This document shows, in pieces, positions 17,194 through 25,366 of a DNA stretch of 64,000 nt (within the stretch, counting starts at the first letter, position 1; each line of letters starts with the position of its first letter). Source of the stretch: JACVRN01 sp035276685. Its GTDB lineage: Bacteria; Acidobacteriota; Blastocatellia; Pyrinomonadales; Pyrinomonadaceae. Location: NCBI GenBank assembly GCA_035276685.1, contig DATELK010000190.1, positions 1 to 64,000 on the forward strand, in the 5' to 3' direction. The notes under the pieces were generated by a model. It ran no database searches, was not told the DNA's origin, and was given only the letters and a program-made list of their open reading frames with translations. Both the position numbers and the translations under genes were made by a program.

Positions 17194-17273
17194 CAGGGAT
17201 GGACAGGATGAACAGGATGAAAGAGAAACTATTTATTCTTTATCCTGTCTATCCTGTCCATCCCTGTTTGAAT
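17189..17273. repeat. Family-2 palindromic repeat, copy a (ACAGGGATGGACAGGAT type)
   Basis: Arms of the form ATTAACAGGGATGGACAGG / CCTGTCCATCCCTGTTTGAA around a short AT-rich centre. The same sequence recurs at 20918, 42171 (left arm only), 47614 and 54435. It lies between the kinase and adenylyltransferase genes of the heptose pathway and overlaps the kinase stop codon. One reading frame stays open through it into the adenylyltransferase. Confidence 0.95.
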
Positions 17274-17278
17274 CTTCC

Positions 17279-17779
17279 ATGAACGAGCCTTCGAATCGCA
17301 TACTTGACCGGAACCGTTTGATTGCGCGCGTGGCGATTGCCAGAAGGGGCGGCGCTCGCGTAGTGCTGGCCAACGGCTGCTTCGACATCCTGCACGTAGG
17401 CCACGTGCGCTATCTTGAAGGCGCGCGTGCGCTGGGCGACCTGCTGGTGGTAGGCATCAACTCGGACGAGCAGGTCAGGGCTCTCAAGGGCGAGGGCCGT
17501 CCGCTCGTCCCTGAGCGAGAGCGTGCGGAAGTGGTGGCGGCCTTGAGGGCCGTCGATTACGTGACCATTTTTCCAGAGCCGAACGTGGAGGCGCTCCTGC
17601 GCTCCATACGGCCCGACATACATGCCAAGGGGACGGACTACACGGAAGAGACTGTGCCCGAGCGAGACGTGGTGCGTTCCTTGGGCGGTCGCGTGGCAAT
17701 CGTGGGCGACCCTAAGAATCATTCGACTACGGAGATGCTGGAATCGCTTCATGGCTCGGCCGTGAGAGATGACAGCTAG
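17279..17779 (+). CDS. rfaE2: D-glycero-beta-D-manno-heptose 1-phosphate adenylyltransferase
   Basis: 166 residues from the ATG at 17279. Nucleotidyltransferase fold: LANGCFDILHVGHVRYLEGA (HxGH), GINSDEQVRALKGEGRP, and HAKGTDYTEETVPE. Makes ADP-heptose, the donor for WaaC/WaaF. The reading frame extends upstream without a stop to 17180 through the repeat (NRDGQDEQDER...), so a longer product is formally possible, but the family core starts here. Confidence 0.93.
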   Translation: MNEPSNRILDRNRLIARVAIARRGGARVVLANGCFDILHVGHVRYLEGARALGDLLVVGINSDEQVRALKGEGRPLVPERERAEVVAALRAVDYVTIFPEPNVEALLRSIRPDIHAKGTDYTEETVPERDVVRSLGGRVAIVGDPKNHSTTEMLESLHGSAVRDDS

Positions 17780-17837
17780 ACGGCTTTTCATCATCTGAGG
17801 CTTGAAAAACTTTTTTCAGGAGGAAGCAGAGGCACAT

Positions 17838-18329
17838 ATGAATAAAAGAGGGCGCGGGGCGCAACTGTTGCTTGCTATGCTGCTGGCCGTTGCAGCCGCC
17901 GTATACGCGCCGTTCTCTACGCTCGGGGCAGGCTCCGCTTCGCAGCGGAGATTCGACCCTGAAGGACAGTTCAACCCTATAGGCAGTCCGCCGCAGGGGC
18001 TGGATGAAGTGGCGAGCATAGACCTTTTCCGAAGCGGTCGCGGCCGACCATTTACGAGCCACACGCATTCCGGCGTGGTGACGACGCGCGGCGTGGTCTA
18101 TCGCTTCCAGAGCATCTCGGCCAGCCGTAACAGCCTGACCTTCACGACGCGCGCCAGGGGCGGCGTGAGCTATCGCTTCTCGGGCCGCTTCCTACGAGGC
18201 GGCGTCTTCGCCGAGATGGACTCAAGCGTCTGGGATCAGCCCATGCTGGAAGGAACCCTGACCAAGCTCAGAAACGGCAGGCAGGTCTCGGAAGGCCGCA
18301 TGCGCTTCAGCTACTTCGGGGGAACCTAA
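17838..18329 (+). CDS. Secreted protein of unknown function
   Basis: 163 residues from the ATG at 17838, with a purine-rich CAGGAGGAAGCAGAGG stretch upstream. Signal peptide about 1-32 (RGAQLLLAMLLAVAAAVYA). The mature part has beta-like segments with many Arg/Ser/Phe residues (SHTHSGVVTTRGVVYRFQSI, TLTKLRNGRQVSEGRMRFSY). Not recognised. It sits inside the heptose operon between the adenylyltransferase and waaC and may be an envelope protein. A family-1 repeat begins 4 bp after its stop. Confidence 0.7.
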   Translation: MNKRGRGAQLLLAMLLAVAAAVYAPFSTLGAGSASQRRFDPEGQFNPIGSPPQGLDEVASIDLFRSGRGRPFTSHTHSGVVTTRGVVYRFQSISASRNSLTFTTRARGGVSYRFSGRFLRGGVFAEMDSSVWDQPMLEGTLTKLRNGRQVSEGRMRFSYFGGT

Positions 18330-18332
18330 AAA

Positions 18333-18427
18333 AATGCAGAAGTCAGAGTGCAGAATGATGAATTAAAGAAATAATTCAAGTTGAATAATTCTTATCATTC
18401 ATCATTCTGCACTCTGACTTCTGACTT
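18333..18427. repeat. Family-1 palindromic repeat, copy C
   Basis: Left arm from 18333 and right arm to 18427 match the arms of the long element at 12037-12480 apart from a few bases (AAGTCAG for AAGGCAG). The centre is an AT-rich 35 bp. It fills the whole gap between the secreted-protein stop and the waaC start; TTGCTTTT then ATG follows directly, with no ribosome site between. Confidence 0.94.
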
Positions 18428-18433
18428 GCTTTT

Positions 18434-19510
18434 ATGCGGATTCTGATAGTCAAACTGGGGAGCATAGGGGACATAGTGCATACGCTGCCTGCGCTGGCGG
18501 CTATCGGTCGGGCTCTGCCTCGCGCGCAGCTTGCCTGGGTTGTAGAAAAACGCTCGGCCGAGATTTTGAGGGACAACCCGTTTTTGAAAAGCCTCATCGA
18601 AGTCGACACGAAGGCTTTGAGGCGCTGGCCGTCGTCTGGGGAGACGCTGCAGGCACCGCGCCAGCAGTTACGTCGGTTACGCGCCTCAACCTTCGATTCC
18701 GCCTTAGATTTCCAGGGACTTCTTAAATCAGCAACTATCGCCAGGCTCTCGGGCGCACGGCGCGTCTACGGCTTCGAGCGGGCCTCTCTGCGCGAGCCTG
18801 CCAGTCGCATCTTACTCTCCAAAGCGGTCAGGGTTCCGCCCCGCGCTCACGTCATAGTAAAAAATCTAACGCTAGCAGCAGAAGCCCTAGGCATAACTGT
18901 TCCCACGCGTCCCGAAGACTTCGAGTTTCCCGTGCAGCTCAGGCGCGAGCACGAGATAGAGGCCGAGGTCGCTGCGGATTGGACGAACGGGAGCTATGCC
19001 ATTTTGAATCCGGGCGGCGGCTGGCCTACGAAGCTCTGGGGCGCTGAGCGGTTCGGGGCTCTGGCCGACAGGCTCTGGTCTGAGTTCGGGCTGAGCTCGA
19101 TAATCACGTACGGGCCGGGCGAGACGGAGCTGGCAGGAAAAGTTTTAGAGGCCAGCCGCTCAGGCCGGGCCAGAACAGCAGACATTTCGCTCAAGGGCTT
19201 TTATGCCTTAGCACGCGCGTCAAAGCTTTACGTGGGCGGCGACACCGGGCCGACTCATCTGGCGGTGGCGGCGGGCGCTCCCCTGGTGGGACTCTTCGGG
19301 CCTACCGAGTGGTGGAGAAACGGCAGCCCTCGGCCCGAAGATATTTCAGTCGAGCGCAACGACATAGGCTGTCGCACGGATTGTCACAGGCGCTCCTGCT
19401 CTCACTGGATATGCATGGACATAGAGGTCGAGCGTGTCTTAGAGGCTGTAGAGCGTAGGCTCGGACGCGCGCATAAACTGATTCAACTGGAGAGCGGCAC
19501 GGTTGCTTAA
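18434..19510 (+). CDS. waaC: LPS heptosyltransferase I-like (GT9)
   Basis: 358 residues. MRILIVKLGSIGDIVHTLPAL, FDSALDFQGLLKSA, NPGGGWPTKLWGAERFG and GGDTGPTHLAVAAGAPLVGLFGP are characteristic of WaaC-type GT9 enzymes. Adds the first heptose to Kdo2-lipid A using ADP-heptose. A palindromic repeat ends 6 bp before the ATG, so no usual Shine-Dalgarno is present. The stop overlaps the next gene, which starts at TTG. Confidence 0.92.
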   Translation: MRILIVKLGSIGDIVHTLPALAAIGRALPRAQLAWVVEKRSAEILRDNPFLKSLIEVDTKALRRWPSSGETLQAPRQQLRRLRASTFDSALDFQGLLKSATIARLSGARRVYGFERASLREPASRILLSKAVRVPPRAHVIVKNLTLAAEALGITVPTRPEDFEFPVQLRREHEIEAEVAADWTNGSYAILNPGGGWPTKLWGAERFGALADRLWSEFGLSSIITYGPGETELAGKVLEASRSGRARTADISLKGFYALARASKLYVGGDTGPTHLAVAAGAPLVGLFGPTEWWRNGSPRPEDISVERNDIGCRTDCHRRSCSHWICMDIEVERVLEAVERRLGRAHKLIQLESGTVA

Positions 19511-20057
19511 GGAAGGCTCATGGGTGCAGCGCTGGCGTGTGCCGCTCGGGTTCCTGTGCGGCGCGGCGTTCGTGGTGCTGGCAAGGCCTCGCGCCGTAAC
19601 GCTCGCGGCAGGCGGAGCGGTCGCTCTTCTCGGGCTCGGACTTCGAGCATGGGCCGCAGGGCACATCAGGAAGAACTCTCAGCTTGCGACCTCAGGCCCA
19701 TACGCCTACACGCGCAACCCGCTTTACCTGGGCAGCTTTCTACTTGGACTCGGCTTCACCATAGCCGCCGGACAGCCCCTTCTGGGCCTACTCTTCGCGG
19801 GCCTCTTCCTGGGCATCTATTTGCCCGTCATGCGCGTCGAAGCAGCGACACTCTCCCGGCTTTTCGGTCAAGACTACACACTATACGCGCGTGCCGTTCC
19901 CCTCTTCTTCCCGCGCCTTGTGCCGTACAGGGACGCCAAGACGGGCAGCGCTAAGTTCGATGCCGGGCTCTATCTGAGATACCGGGAGTATCAGGCGGCA
20001 ATCGGGCTGGTGATAGCCTGGGGCCTGCTGGCCCTGAAGGCGCTCTTTGTGAAGTAG
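19503..20057 (+). CDS. Isoprenylcysteine carboxyl methyltransferase-family membrane protein
   Basis: 184 residues, TTG start overlapping the waaC stop by 8 bp. Several TM helices (about 13-30, 33-52, 75-115, 160-180). The conserved SGPYAYTRNPLYLGSFLLGLG and the later RVEAATLSRLFGQDYTLYARAVPLFFP match the ICMT/PEMT superfamily of SAM-dependent membrane methyltransferases. Substrate unknown; position in an LPS operon suggests an envelope lipid or polyprenyl substrate. That is inference only. Confidence 0.82.
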   Translation: MLKEGSWVQRWRVPLGFLCGAAFVVLARPRAVTLAAGGAVALLGLGLRAWAAGHIRKNSQLATSGPYAYTRNPLYLGSFLLGLGFTIAAGQPLLGLLFAGLFLGIYLPVMRVEAATLSRLFGQDYTLYARAVPLFFPRLVPYRDAKTGSAKFDAGLYLRYREYQAAIGLVIAWGLLALKALFVK

Positions 20058-20071
20058 AGATTTTTTTGCAA

Positions 20072-20917
20072 ATGAAGCTCGCTCGACTATCAATCTTCTG
20101 TCTCTCCTTTATCCTCTTGCTGGCGCTCGCACCGGCATCTGCGCTGGTAGACGAGCGCGCTGCTGCTGACAATTCGCCTCTGCCGTTTGAGCCAAGAGAA
20201 GAGAGCGTCTACGAGGCTGAGTTCTCAAGGTCTCTGCTGAGAGGCATCAACGTAGCCACGCTCAGATTCACGGCCAGCCGCGAGCGAGGCGCTGCGTCGA
20301 ACGGGAAAGAGGATGCTTCAATCTTACACTTCACGGCGGAGGCTCAATCCAAGGGGCTCTTTCCAAAACTCTTCTCCGGCCTGCGCTTTTACCAGCAGGT
20401 GGAATCAACCGTTGACTCTGAATCCTTCAGCGTCCTTCGCACGGTCAAGCTGGACGAGCAGGGCAACCGCAAGCGAGCCAGCGAAGCCGTCTTTGACCTC
20501 AAGCAAAGGCGCGTCACGTGGACTGAGCGCGTCCCGAACGACCCCACGAGCCAGCCGCGCGTCGTCACCTCTGAATTCACGGGCAAGGTTCAGGACATAG
20601 CCTCCGTCTTCTACTTCGTTCGGACGCAGCCGCTCGTGCCCGGAAAAAACTTTGAAGTGCTGGTCTCCGATTCCGGCAGGGTCTACCGAATGCCCGTTCG
20701 CGTCGGGGAGACCAAGAAGATAAAGAGCATCCTCGGTGAAGTCCAAGCCGTGCGCGTAGAGCCCGAGCTTTTCGGCGAAGACCGAATGGTCAGAGGCAAG
20801 GGGCAGCTCACCATCTGGTTCACCACCGACGCGCGCCACATCCCCGTCCGAGCCCAAATCAAACACGAGATGGGCACGCTCGACATAACCTTAAAGAGTC
20901 TCGTACAGGGAAAGTAA
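20072..20917 (+). CDS. DUF3108 secreted protein
   Basis: 281 residues from the ATG at 20072; a TTG two codons earlier is possible. Signal peptide about 1-25. Family features: FEPREESVYEAEFSRSLLRGI, ILHFTAEAQSKGLFPKLFSG, DIASVFYFVRTQPLVPGKNF and a C-terminal GQLTIWFTTDARHIPVRAQI. Beta-rich periplasmic protein with no known enzymatic activity. It closes the heptose/LPS operon; a family-2 repeat starts at its stop codon. Confidence 0.85.
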   Translation: MKLARLSIFCLSFILLLALAPASALVDERAAADNSPLPFEPREESVYEAEFSRSLLRGINVATLRFTASRERGAASNGKEDASILHFTAEAQSKGLFPKLFSGLRFYQQVESTVDSESFSVLRTVKLDEQGNRKRASEAVFDLKQRRVTWTERVPNDPTSQPRVVTSEFTGKVQDIASVFYFVRTQPLVPGKNFEVLVSDSGRVYRMPVRVGETKKIKSILGEVQAVRVEPELFGEDRMVRGKGQLTIWFTTDARHIPVRAQIKHEMGTLDITLKSLVQGK

Positions 20918-21006
20918 GAAATTAACAGGGATGGACAGGATAGACAGGATAAAAGAAGAAGAGATGCTTTCTTATCCTGCTTATCCTGTCCATCCCTGTT
21001 AATTTC
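20918..21006. repeat. Family-2 palindromic repeat, copy b
   Basis: Near-symmetric copy with GAAATTAACAGGGATGG at one end and CCATCCCTGTTAATTTC at the other. It lies just after the DUF3108 stop and could form a strong hairpin in the transcript end. Confidence 0.95.
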
Positions 21007-21135
21007 TTTGCCGTCGTGTTTGACATAGTGCGTCCGATTCCGTAAAACTACCTGCTTTAATTTAATCAAACAGTATGTAGGCATAGCTGTCAGAGGCAGC
21101 AGTTTGCCTTTTGTACGGTCGGAAACGGATACGCG

Positions 21136-22092
21136 ATGCCCTTTTTCTTTCCCGGTAGCTCTGAATTAGTCATCACACAGGAGACTCCCTCGCCAGCGGT
21201 CGTGGACAAACTGGCGGAGCTTTCGGCGGACGAGCCTCTGCCGGAAAGCTACGATCTGGACAGGATAAGTCTGCTGGCCCAGTCGCCGCGCAGAATCTAT
21301 CTCTACTGGGAGCTGGCCCGCGACCCCTTCGAGCCTTTGCAGCGCGTCTTCGGCCAACGGGACGGATACCGCCTCGCCGTCAGGCTCACGGACATGGACT
21401 CGGAAGCGACCACCCTGCACGAGGCTTCGGGGACGCGCTCGCAGTGGTTCGACGTGCAGCCTGACCGCGCCTACATGGCAGAGCTTGGGCTTTACAGTCC
21501 GGGCCGCCCATTCATACGGCTGCTCGCGTCAAACACGCGCCGCACGCCGCGCGCCAGCGTCTCGCTCCACACGGAGCAGGCGGAGCAGTGGCAGGTCACG
21601 GCCGAGCAATTCTCGCGCGTGCTGGACGACGCGGGCTACGTGAGCGACGCGCTGGAAGTCGCGCTTGAAGCTGCGGACGAGGCGACTAATAACGCCGCGA
21701 CGCGCGCCATCACCAGGCGGCTTGCGCCAGCGAGCCTGCCGCCCATGAGCGAAGAGGAACTGGCGGAGTTGCGAGGCGTGCTGACGGCGCTCGCTTTCGG
21801 CATGCCCTGGGGAAACCTGCGGCCCATGCTGTCACAGGATCTTGCCACATGGTTCGACCGTTTCGGTGCTGACGGGGCGCAGTTAGACCCGGCACGTATC
21901 ACAGAAGTTCTACATTCAACGCTCGGCATAGAGATGACACGCTCGCCCTTTGAGGCTCCGCCCGAAGCGGCACGCCGCCGTGCGGCTCGTGTCATAGTAG
22001 GCGCAAGCGAAGTCAATCTTCCCTCGCGCCCCTTCCATCTCTGGATGCCGAGCATGACAGAAAGGCAAGTCAGAAGGCAGAGTGCAGAATGA
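21136..22092 (+). CDS. DUF4912 domain protein
   Basis: 318 residues. The DUF4912 part is DRISLLAQSPRRIYLYWELARDP through AYMAELGLYSPGRPFIRLLAS (about 40-135), predicted to be a beta-sandwich. The C-terminal half is mostly helical. DUF4912 genes are often found before GH57 glucan-branching enzymes, as here, which suggests a part in glycogen-like polymer handling. The last residues (VRRQSAE) and the stop are encoded by the left arm of a family-1 repeat, so the native C-terminus was probably different. Confidence 0.86.
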   Translation: MPFFFPGSSELVITQETPSPAVVDKLAELSADEPLPESYDLDRISLLAQSPRRIYLYWELARDPFEPLQRVFGQRDGYRLAVRLTDMDSEATTLHEASGTRSQWFDVQPDRAYMAELGLYSPGRPFIRLLASNTRRTPRASVSLHTEQAEQWQVTAEQFSRVLDDAGYVSDALEVALEAADEATNNAATRAITRRLAPASLPPMSEEELAELRGVLTALAFGMPWGNLRPMLSQDLATWFDRFGADGAQLDPARITEVLHSTLGIEMTRSPFEAPPEAARRRAARVIVGASEVNLPSRPFHLWMPSMTERQVRRQSAE

Positions 22093-22146
22093 TGAATGAA
22101 AAGAAGAACGCTTCTTTAATTCATCATTCTGCACTCTGCATTCATA
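22067..22146. repeat. Family-1 palindromic repeat, copy D
   Basis: Left arm 22067-22097 and right arm 22119-22142 match the arms of the long element; the centre is only about 20 bp. It overlaps the last codons of the DUF4912 gene and ends just before the GTG start of the branching enzyme. Confidence 0.93.
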
Positions 22147-22156
22147 CTTTTTTCTC

Positions 22157-23752
22157 GTGCCTATAGGTTATCTAAGTCTTGTCCTGCACGCGCACCTGCC
22201 TTTTGTGCGTCACCCCGAGCATCCGGAGTTTCTGGAGGAAGACTGGCTCTACGAAGCCATCACGGAAGTCTACCTGCCGCTCATCTTCGTCTTCCAGAAC
22301 CTGCACGAGATGAATGCAAGCCCGCGCCTTGCGATGAACGTCTCGCCGCCGCTCTGCGAGATGCTCTCCGACCCGCTGCTTCAGGAGCGCTACACGCGAC
22401 ACCTCGAAAACCTCCTCACGCTCTCGGAAAAAGAGATTGAGCGCACCAAGCGCGACGCGCCCGAGTTCCAGCCCGTGGCGCGCATGTATTTCGAGACCCT
22501 GTCGGCGGCGCATCATCTCTGGACAACGCGCTACCAACGCAACCTTGTTCGAGCCTTCCGCGAGCTACAGGAAGAGGGCGTGCTTGAAATCATGACCTGC
22601 TGCGCGACGCACGGCTTTCTGCCTCTCATCTCTACGCACGAGGCGCGACGCGCGCAGATTGAGGTGGCGGTTCAGAACTACCGCAAGCACTTCGGCCGTA
22701 GCCCGCGCGGCATCTGGCTGGCCGAGTGCGCCTACGAGCCCGGCGTCGAAGACTTACTTAAAGATGCTGGCATCGAATATTTCATCTCAGACACTCACGG
22801 CATTCTTTACGGCGAGCCGAGGCCTCGCTACGGCGTCTACGCTCCCGTGCGCTGCCCCAACGGCGTGGCCGTCTTCGCGCGCGACCTTGAGACGAGCCAG
22901 CAGGTATGGAGCTCTATGGTAGGCTATCCGGGCCATCCTGATTACAGGGAGTTCTACAGAGACCTTGGCTGGGACGCGCCGCTCGATTACCTGCTCCCGC
23001 ACCTGCACGCAGGCGGCGAGCGCCGCCACCTTGGCTTAAAGTATCACCGCATCACTGGCCGAGACGTGTCTCAGCAGGACAAGCAGCCCTACAACCCGGA
23101 GGCCGCGCGCCATCGCGCAGCCGAGCACGCCAGCGACTTTATACACAAGCGCATAGAGCAGGCTCGCCACCTGATTGAGTCATTCGACGGGCGTCCTCCC
23201 ATCGTCTGCTCTCCCTACGACGCGGAGCTTTACGGCCACTGGTGGTTCGAGGGGCCGCAGTTCATAGACTTTCTCTTCCGCAAGCTGCACTGGGACACCG
23301 ACGACATAGAAGCCGTCTCGCCCGGCGACGTGCTCGACTCAGGCATGGCTATTCAAACGCAGCAGCCGTCGGCCTCAAGCTGGGGCGAAGAGGGTTATTA
23401 CAAAGTCTGGCTCAACGAGCTTAACTCGTGGATGTACCCGCACCAGCACGCTGCGGAAGCGCGCATGACAGAGCTTGCCAATCGCCACGCCTCGGCAGAA
23501 GGCATACTCCGTCGCGCGCTCAATCAGGCCGCCAGAGAGTTGCTGCTTGCTCAATCCAGCGACTGGGCCTTTCAAATCTATCAGGGCACGACCGTTGAGT
23601 ACGCCACCAAACGCTTCCGCTCTCACATACGCCGCTTCGACGCCATCGTGAAGGAGATTGAGGGGGGCGCGATTGACGAAGGCAGGCTGGCCGAGATGGA
23701 ATGGCGCGATAACATCTTCGCAGAGATTGACTATCGCGTGTACAGGTCATGA
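22157..23752 (+). CDS. GH57 1,4-alpha-glucan branching enzyme (DUF1957)
   Basis: 531 residues, GTG start. Forms alpha-1,6 branches in glycogen-type glucans. N-terminal LVLHAHLPFVRHPEHPEFLEE, catalytic glutamate in WLAECAYEPGVEDLL (about 190), catalytic aspartate in SPYDAELYGHWWFEG (about 353), and C-terminal SSDWAFQIYQGTTVEYA. Length and motifs fit the GH57 branching enzymes rather than amylopullulanases. The ATGA overlap with the next gene implies co-translation. Confidence 0.93.
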   Translation: MPIGYLSLVLHAHLPFVRHPEHPEFLEEDWLYEAITEVYLPLIFVFQNLHEMNASPRLAMNVSPPLCEMLSDPLLQERYTRHLENLLTLSEKEIERTKRDAPEFQPVARMYFETLSAAHHLWTTRYQRNLVRAFRELQEEGVLEIMTCCATHGFLPLISTHEARRAQIEVAVQNYRKHFGRSPRGIWLAECAYEPGVEDLLKDAGIEYFISDTHGILYGEPRPRYGVYAPVRCPNGVAVFARDLETSQQVWSSMVGYPGHPDYREFYRDLGWDAPLDYLLPHLHAGGERRHLGLKYHRITGRDVSQQDKQPYNPEAARHRAAEHASDFIHKRIEQARHLIESFDGRPPIVCSPYDAELYGHWWFEGPQFIDFLFRKLHWDTDDIEAVSPGDVLDSGMAIQTQQPSASSWGEEGYYKVWLNELNSWMYPHQHAAEARMTELANRHASAEGILRRALNQAARELLLAQSSDWAFQIYQGTTVEYATKRFRSHIRRFDAIVKEIEGGAIDEGRLAEMEWRDNIFAEIDYRVYRS

Positions 23753-24543
23753 AGCCCCTTGAGGACAGAGCGACCGACGCTCGCCGCCCGCTCATCATAG
23801 GCCACAGGGGAGCCGCGCGGGTCACGCCCGAGAACACTATCATCTCATTCAAGCGCGCCATGGCGGACGGAGCCGACGGTATAGAGTTCGACGTGAGACT
23901 CGCGAGAGACCGCGTGCCCGTCTGTATACACGACTCAAGTTTACGCCGCACTGCGCTCAGAGAAGGATTGATAGCCTCTCTTTCATCAACAGAGCTTGTC
24001 AATGTAGACGCAGGCACGTGGTTCAACCGCCGCTTCCCCGCCCTGGCGAGCGAAGAATATACACAGGCAACAATCCCTACTCTCTCGGAAGTCTTTGAGC
24101 TTTTCCGTGACACGGACGCGTTGCTTTACGTGGAGATGAAGTGCGAGGTGTCTGAGGCTGGCGCGATTGCCTCTGAGGTCGCGAAGCTCATACGCGAGCA
24201 CGAGATGACGGAGCGCGCAGTCGTGGAGAGCTTCACTCTAGAAGCAATCATTGAGATAAAGCGACGAGCGCCGGAGATTCGTACCGCCGCGCTCTTCGAG
24301 CCTAAATTGATGCCGCCGCCGTCTCTTAGCCGCATGATGCGGCTCGCCGCAGAGTGCAGGGCCAACGAGCTTGCGCTTCATCACCTGCTCGCTAGGCGCA
24401 GGGTAATCGAAGAGGCCACGCGGCGCGGCATGAAGACGGTCGTCTGGACTGTAGACAATCCACGTTGGCTTGCACGCGCAAGCCGCTTCGGCATACACGC
24501 CGTCATCACCAATCATCCCGCAATCATGAGAGGCAATGGATAG
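23749..24543 (+). CDS. Glycerophosphodiester phosphodiesterase
   Basis: 264 residues of GDPD TIM-barrel type. IIGHRGAARVTPENTIISF contains the His and Arg of the active site; GADGIEFDVRLARDRVPVCIHD supplies the metal ligands (ExD and HD). C-terminal VVWTVDNPRWLARASRFGIHAVITNHP is typical. Hydrolyses glycerophosphodiesters to glycerol-3-phosphate and an alcohol. No signal peptide, so cytoplasmic. Overlaps both neighbours by a few bases. Confidence 0.92.
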   Translation: MKPLEDRATDARRPLIIGHRGAARVTPENTIISFKRAMADGADGIEFDVRLARDRVPVCIHDSSLRRTALREGLIASLSSTELVNVDAGTWFNRRFPALASEEYTQATIPTLSEVFELFRDTDALLYVEMKCEVSEAGAIASEVAKLIREHEMTERAVVESFTLEAIIEIKRRAPEIRTAALFEPKLMPPPSLSRMMRLAAECRANELALHHLLARRRVIEEATRRGMKTVVWTVDNPRWLARASRFGIHAVITNHPAIMRGNG

Positions 24544-25366
24544 GGTCTTCCTGCGCTCGCAGTTCGCGGTCTATTACAGGCGCGCCCGTCGCCTGCGCCT
24601 GACGAGCGAGGCTCGCCCCGACTACGCCCTGATTATCCCTCTCGAAGGACGACTGACTGCCACCGTCTCAGGCGAAGAGATAAAAGCCGTGCCTCACGTC
24701 GCGCTGCTCTTTAATCCGGGCCTTGCCTTCTCGGCCGCGAGCCGCGAAGAGACGGCCGTGCTGATGCTGACGCTCGCGCCCGCCTTCGTGCTTGACCTGG
24801 CAGCGCGCCTGCGCCTCACGCTCTCCGGCGCGACCGTCATGTTCAGCTCTGAACGTGTCGAAAGAGACGAAAGGTTAGCGCAGCTTGCGCGAGACCTGAC
24901 AAGTGAGTTGATAGAAGCGGAGGCAGGACAGGACGTTGTCATCACAGCACAGGTGGAGCAGATGCTCGTTCACCTGCTGCGTCATCACGCGAACGTGCGA
25001 CGCTCGGACGAGCTTGAGCTGTCGCGCGTAGGCCTCGTTGACCGCCGCATACGCCGCGCCGTGGAGATGATGCACGCCCACATGGACAGAGAGCTTCCGA
25101 TTGAAGAGCTGGCCTCAGCCGCCTATCTCTCGCCCTTTCACTTCGCGCGCCTCTTCAAAAAATTGACGGGCGCATCGCCGCACGCCTACCTGGCGAGCCT
25201 GCGTGTACAGAGAGCGCAGCAGCTACTGGCAGAAACAGACCTTTCAATCTCGGAGCTAAGCGCACGCGTCGGCTACAGCAGCCCCAGCCACTTCTCCAAG
25301 GCCTTTCGCCAGTCGACCGGCCTCACGCCACGCGCCTTTCGCGCAAGCCTCGTCAGCAGGGATTAG
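24536..25366 (+). CDS. AraC-family transcriptional regulator
   Basis: 276 residues. N-terminal cupin-like sensing region with a degenerate beta-barrel (about 1-130). C-terminal double helix-turn-helix: RAVEMMHAHMDRELPIEELA then AYLSPFHFARLFKKLTGASPHAYL, and SELSARVGYSSPSHFSKAFRQSTGLTPRAFR. Start overlaps the diesterase stop by 8 bp. The effector is unknown; it may control this branching-enzyme/diesterase operon. Its stop overlaps the stop of the convergent gene by 4 bp. Confidence 0.93.
   Translation: MDRVFLRSQFAVYYRRARRLRLTSEARPDYALIIPLEGRLTATVSGEEIKAVPHVALLFNPGLAFSAASREETAVLMLTLAPAFVLDLAARLRLTLSGATVMFSSERVERDERLAQLARDLTSELIEAEAGQDVVITAQVEQMLVHLLRHHANVRRSDELELSRVGLVDRRIRRAVEMMHAHMDRELPIEELASAAYLSPFHFARLFKKLTGASPHAYLASLRVQRAQQLLAETDLSISELSARVGYSSPSHFSKAFRQSTGLTPRAFRASLVSRD

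Noticed and set aside
17180..17279. Frameshifted hldE fusion
   Set aside because: Both halves are intact with normal ends; the junction is a repeat and not a frame error.
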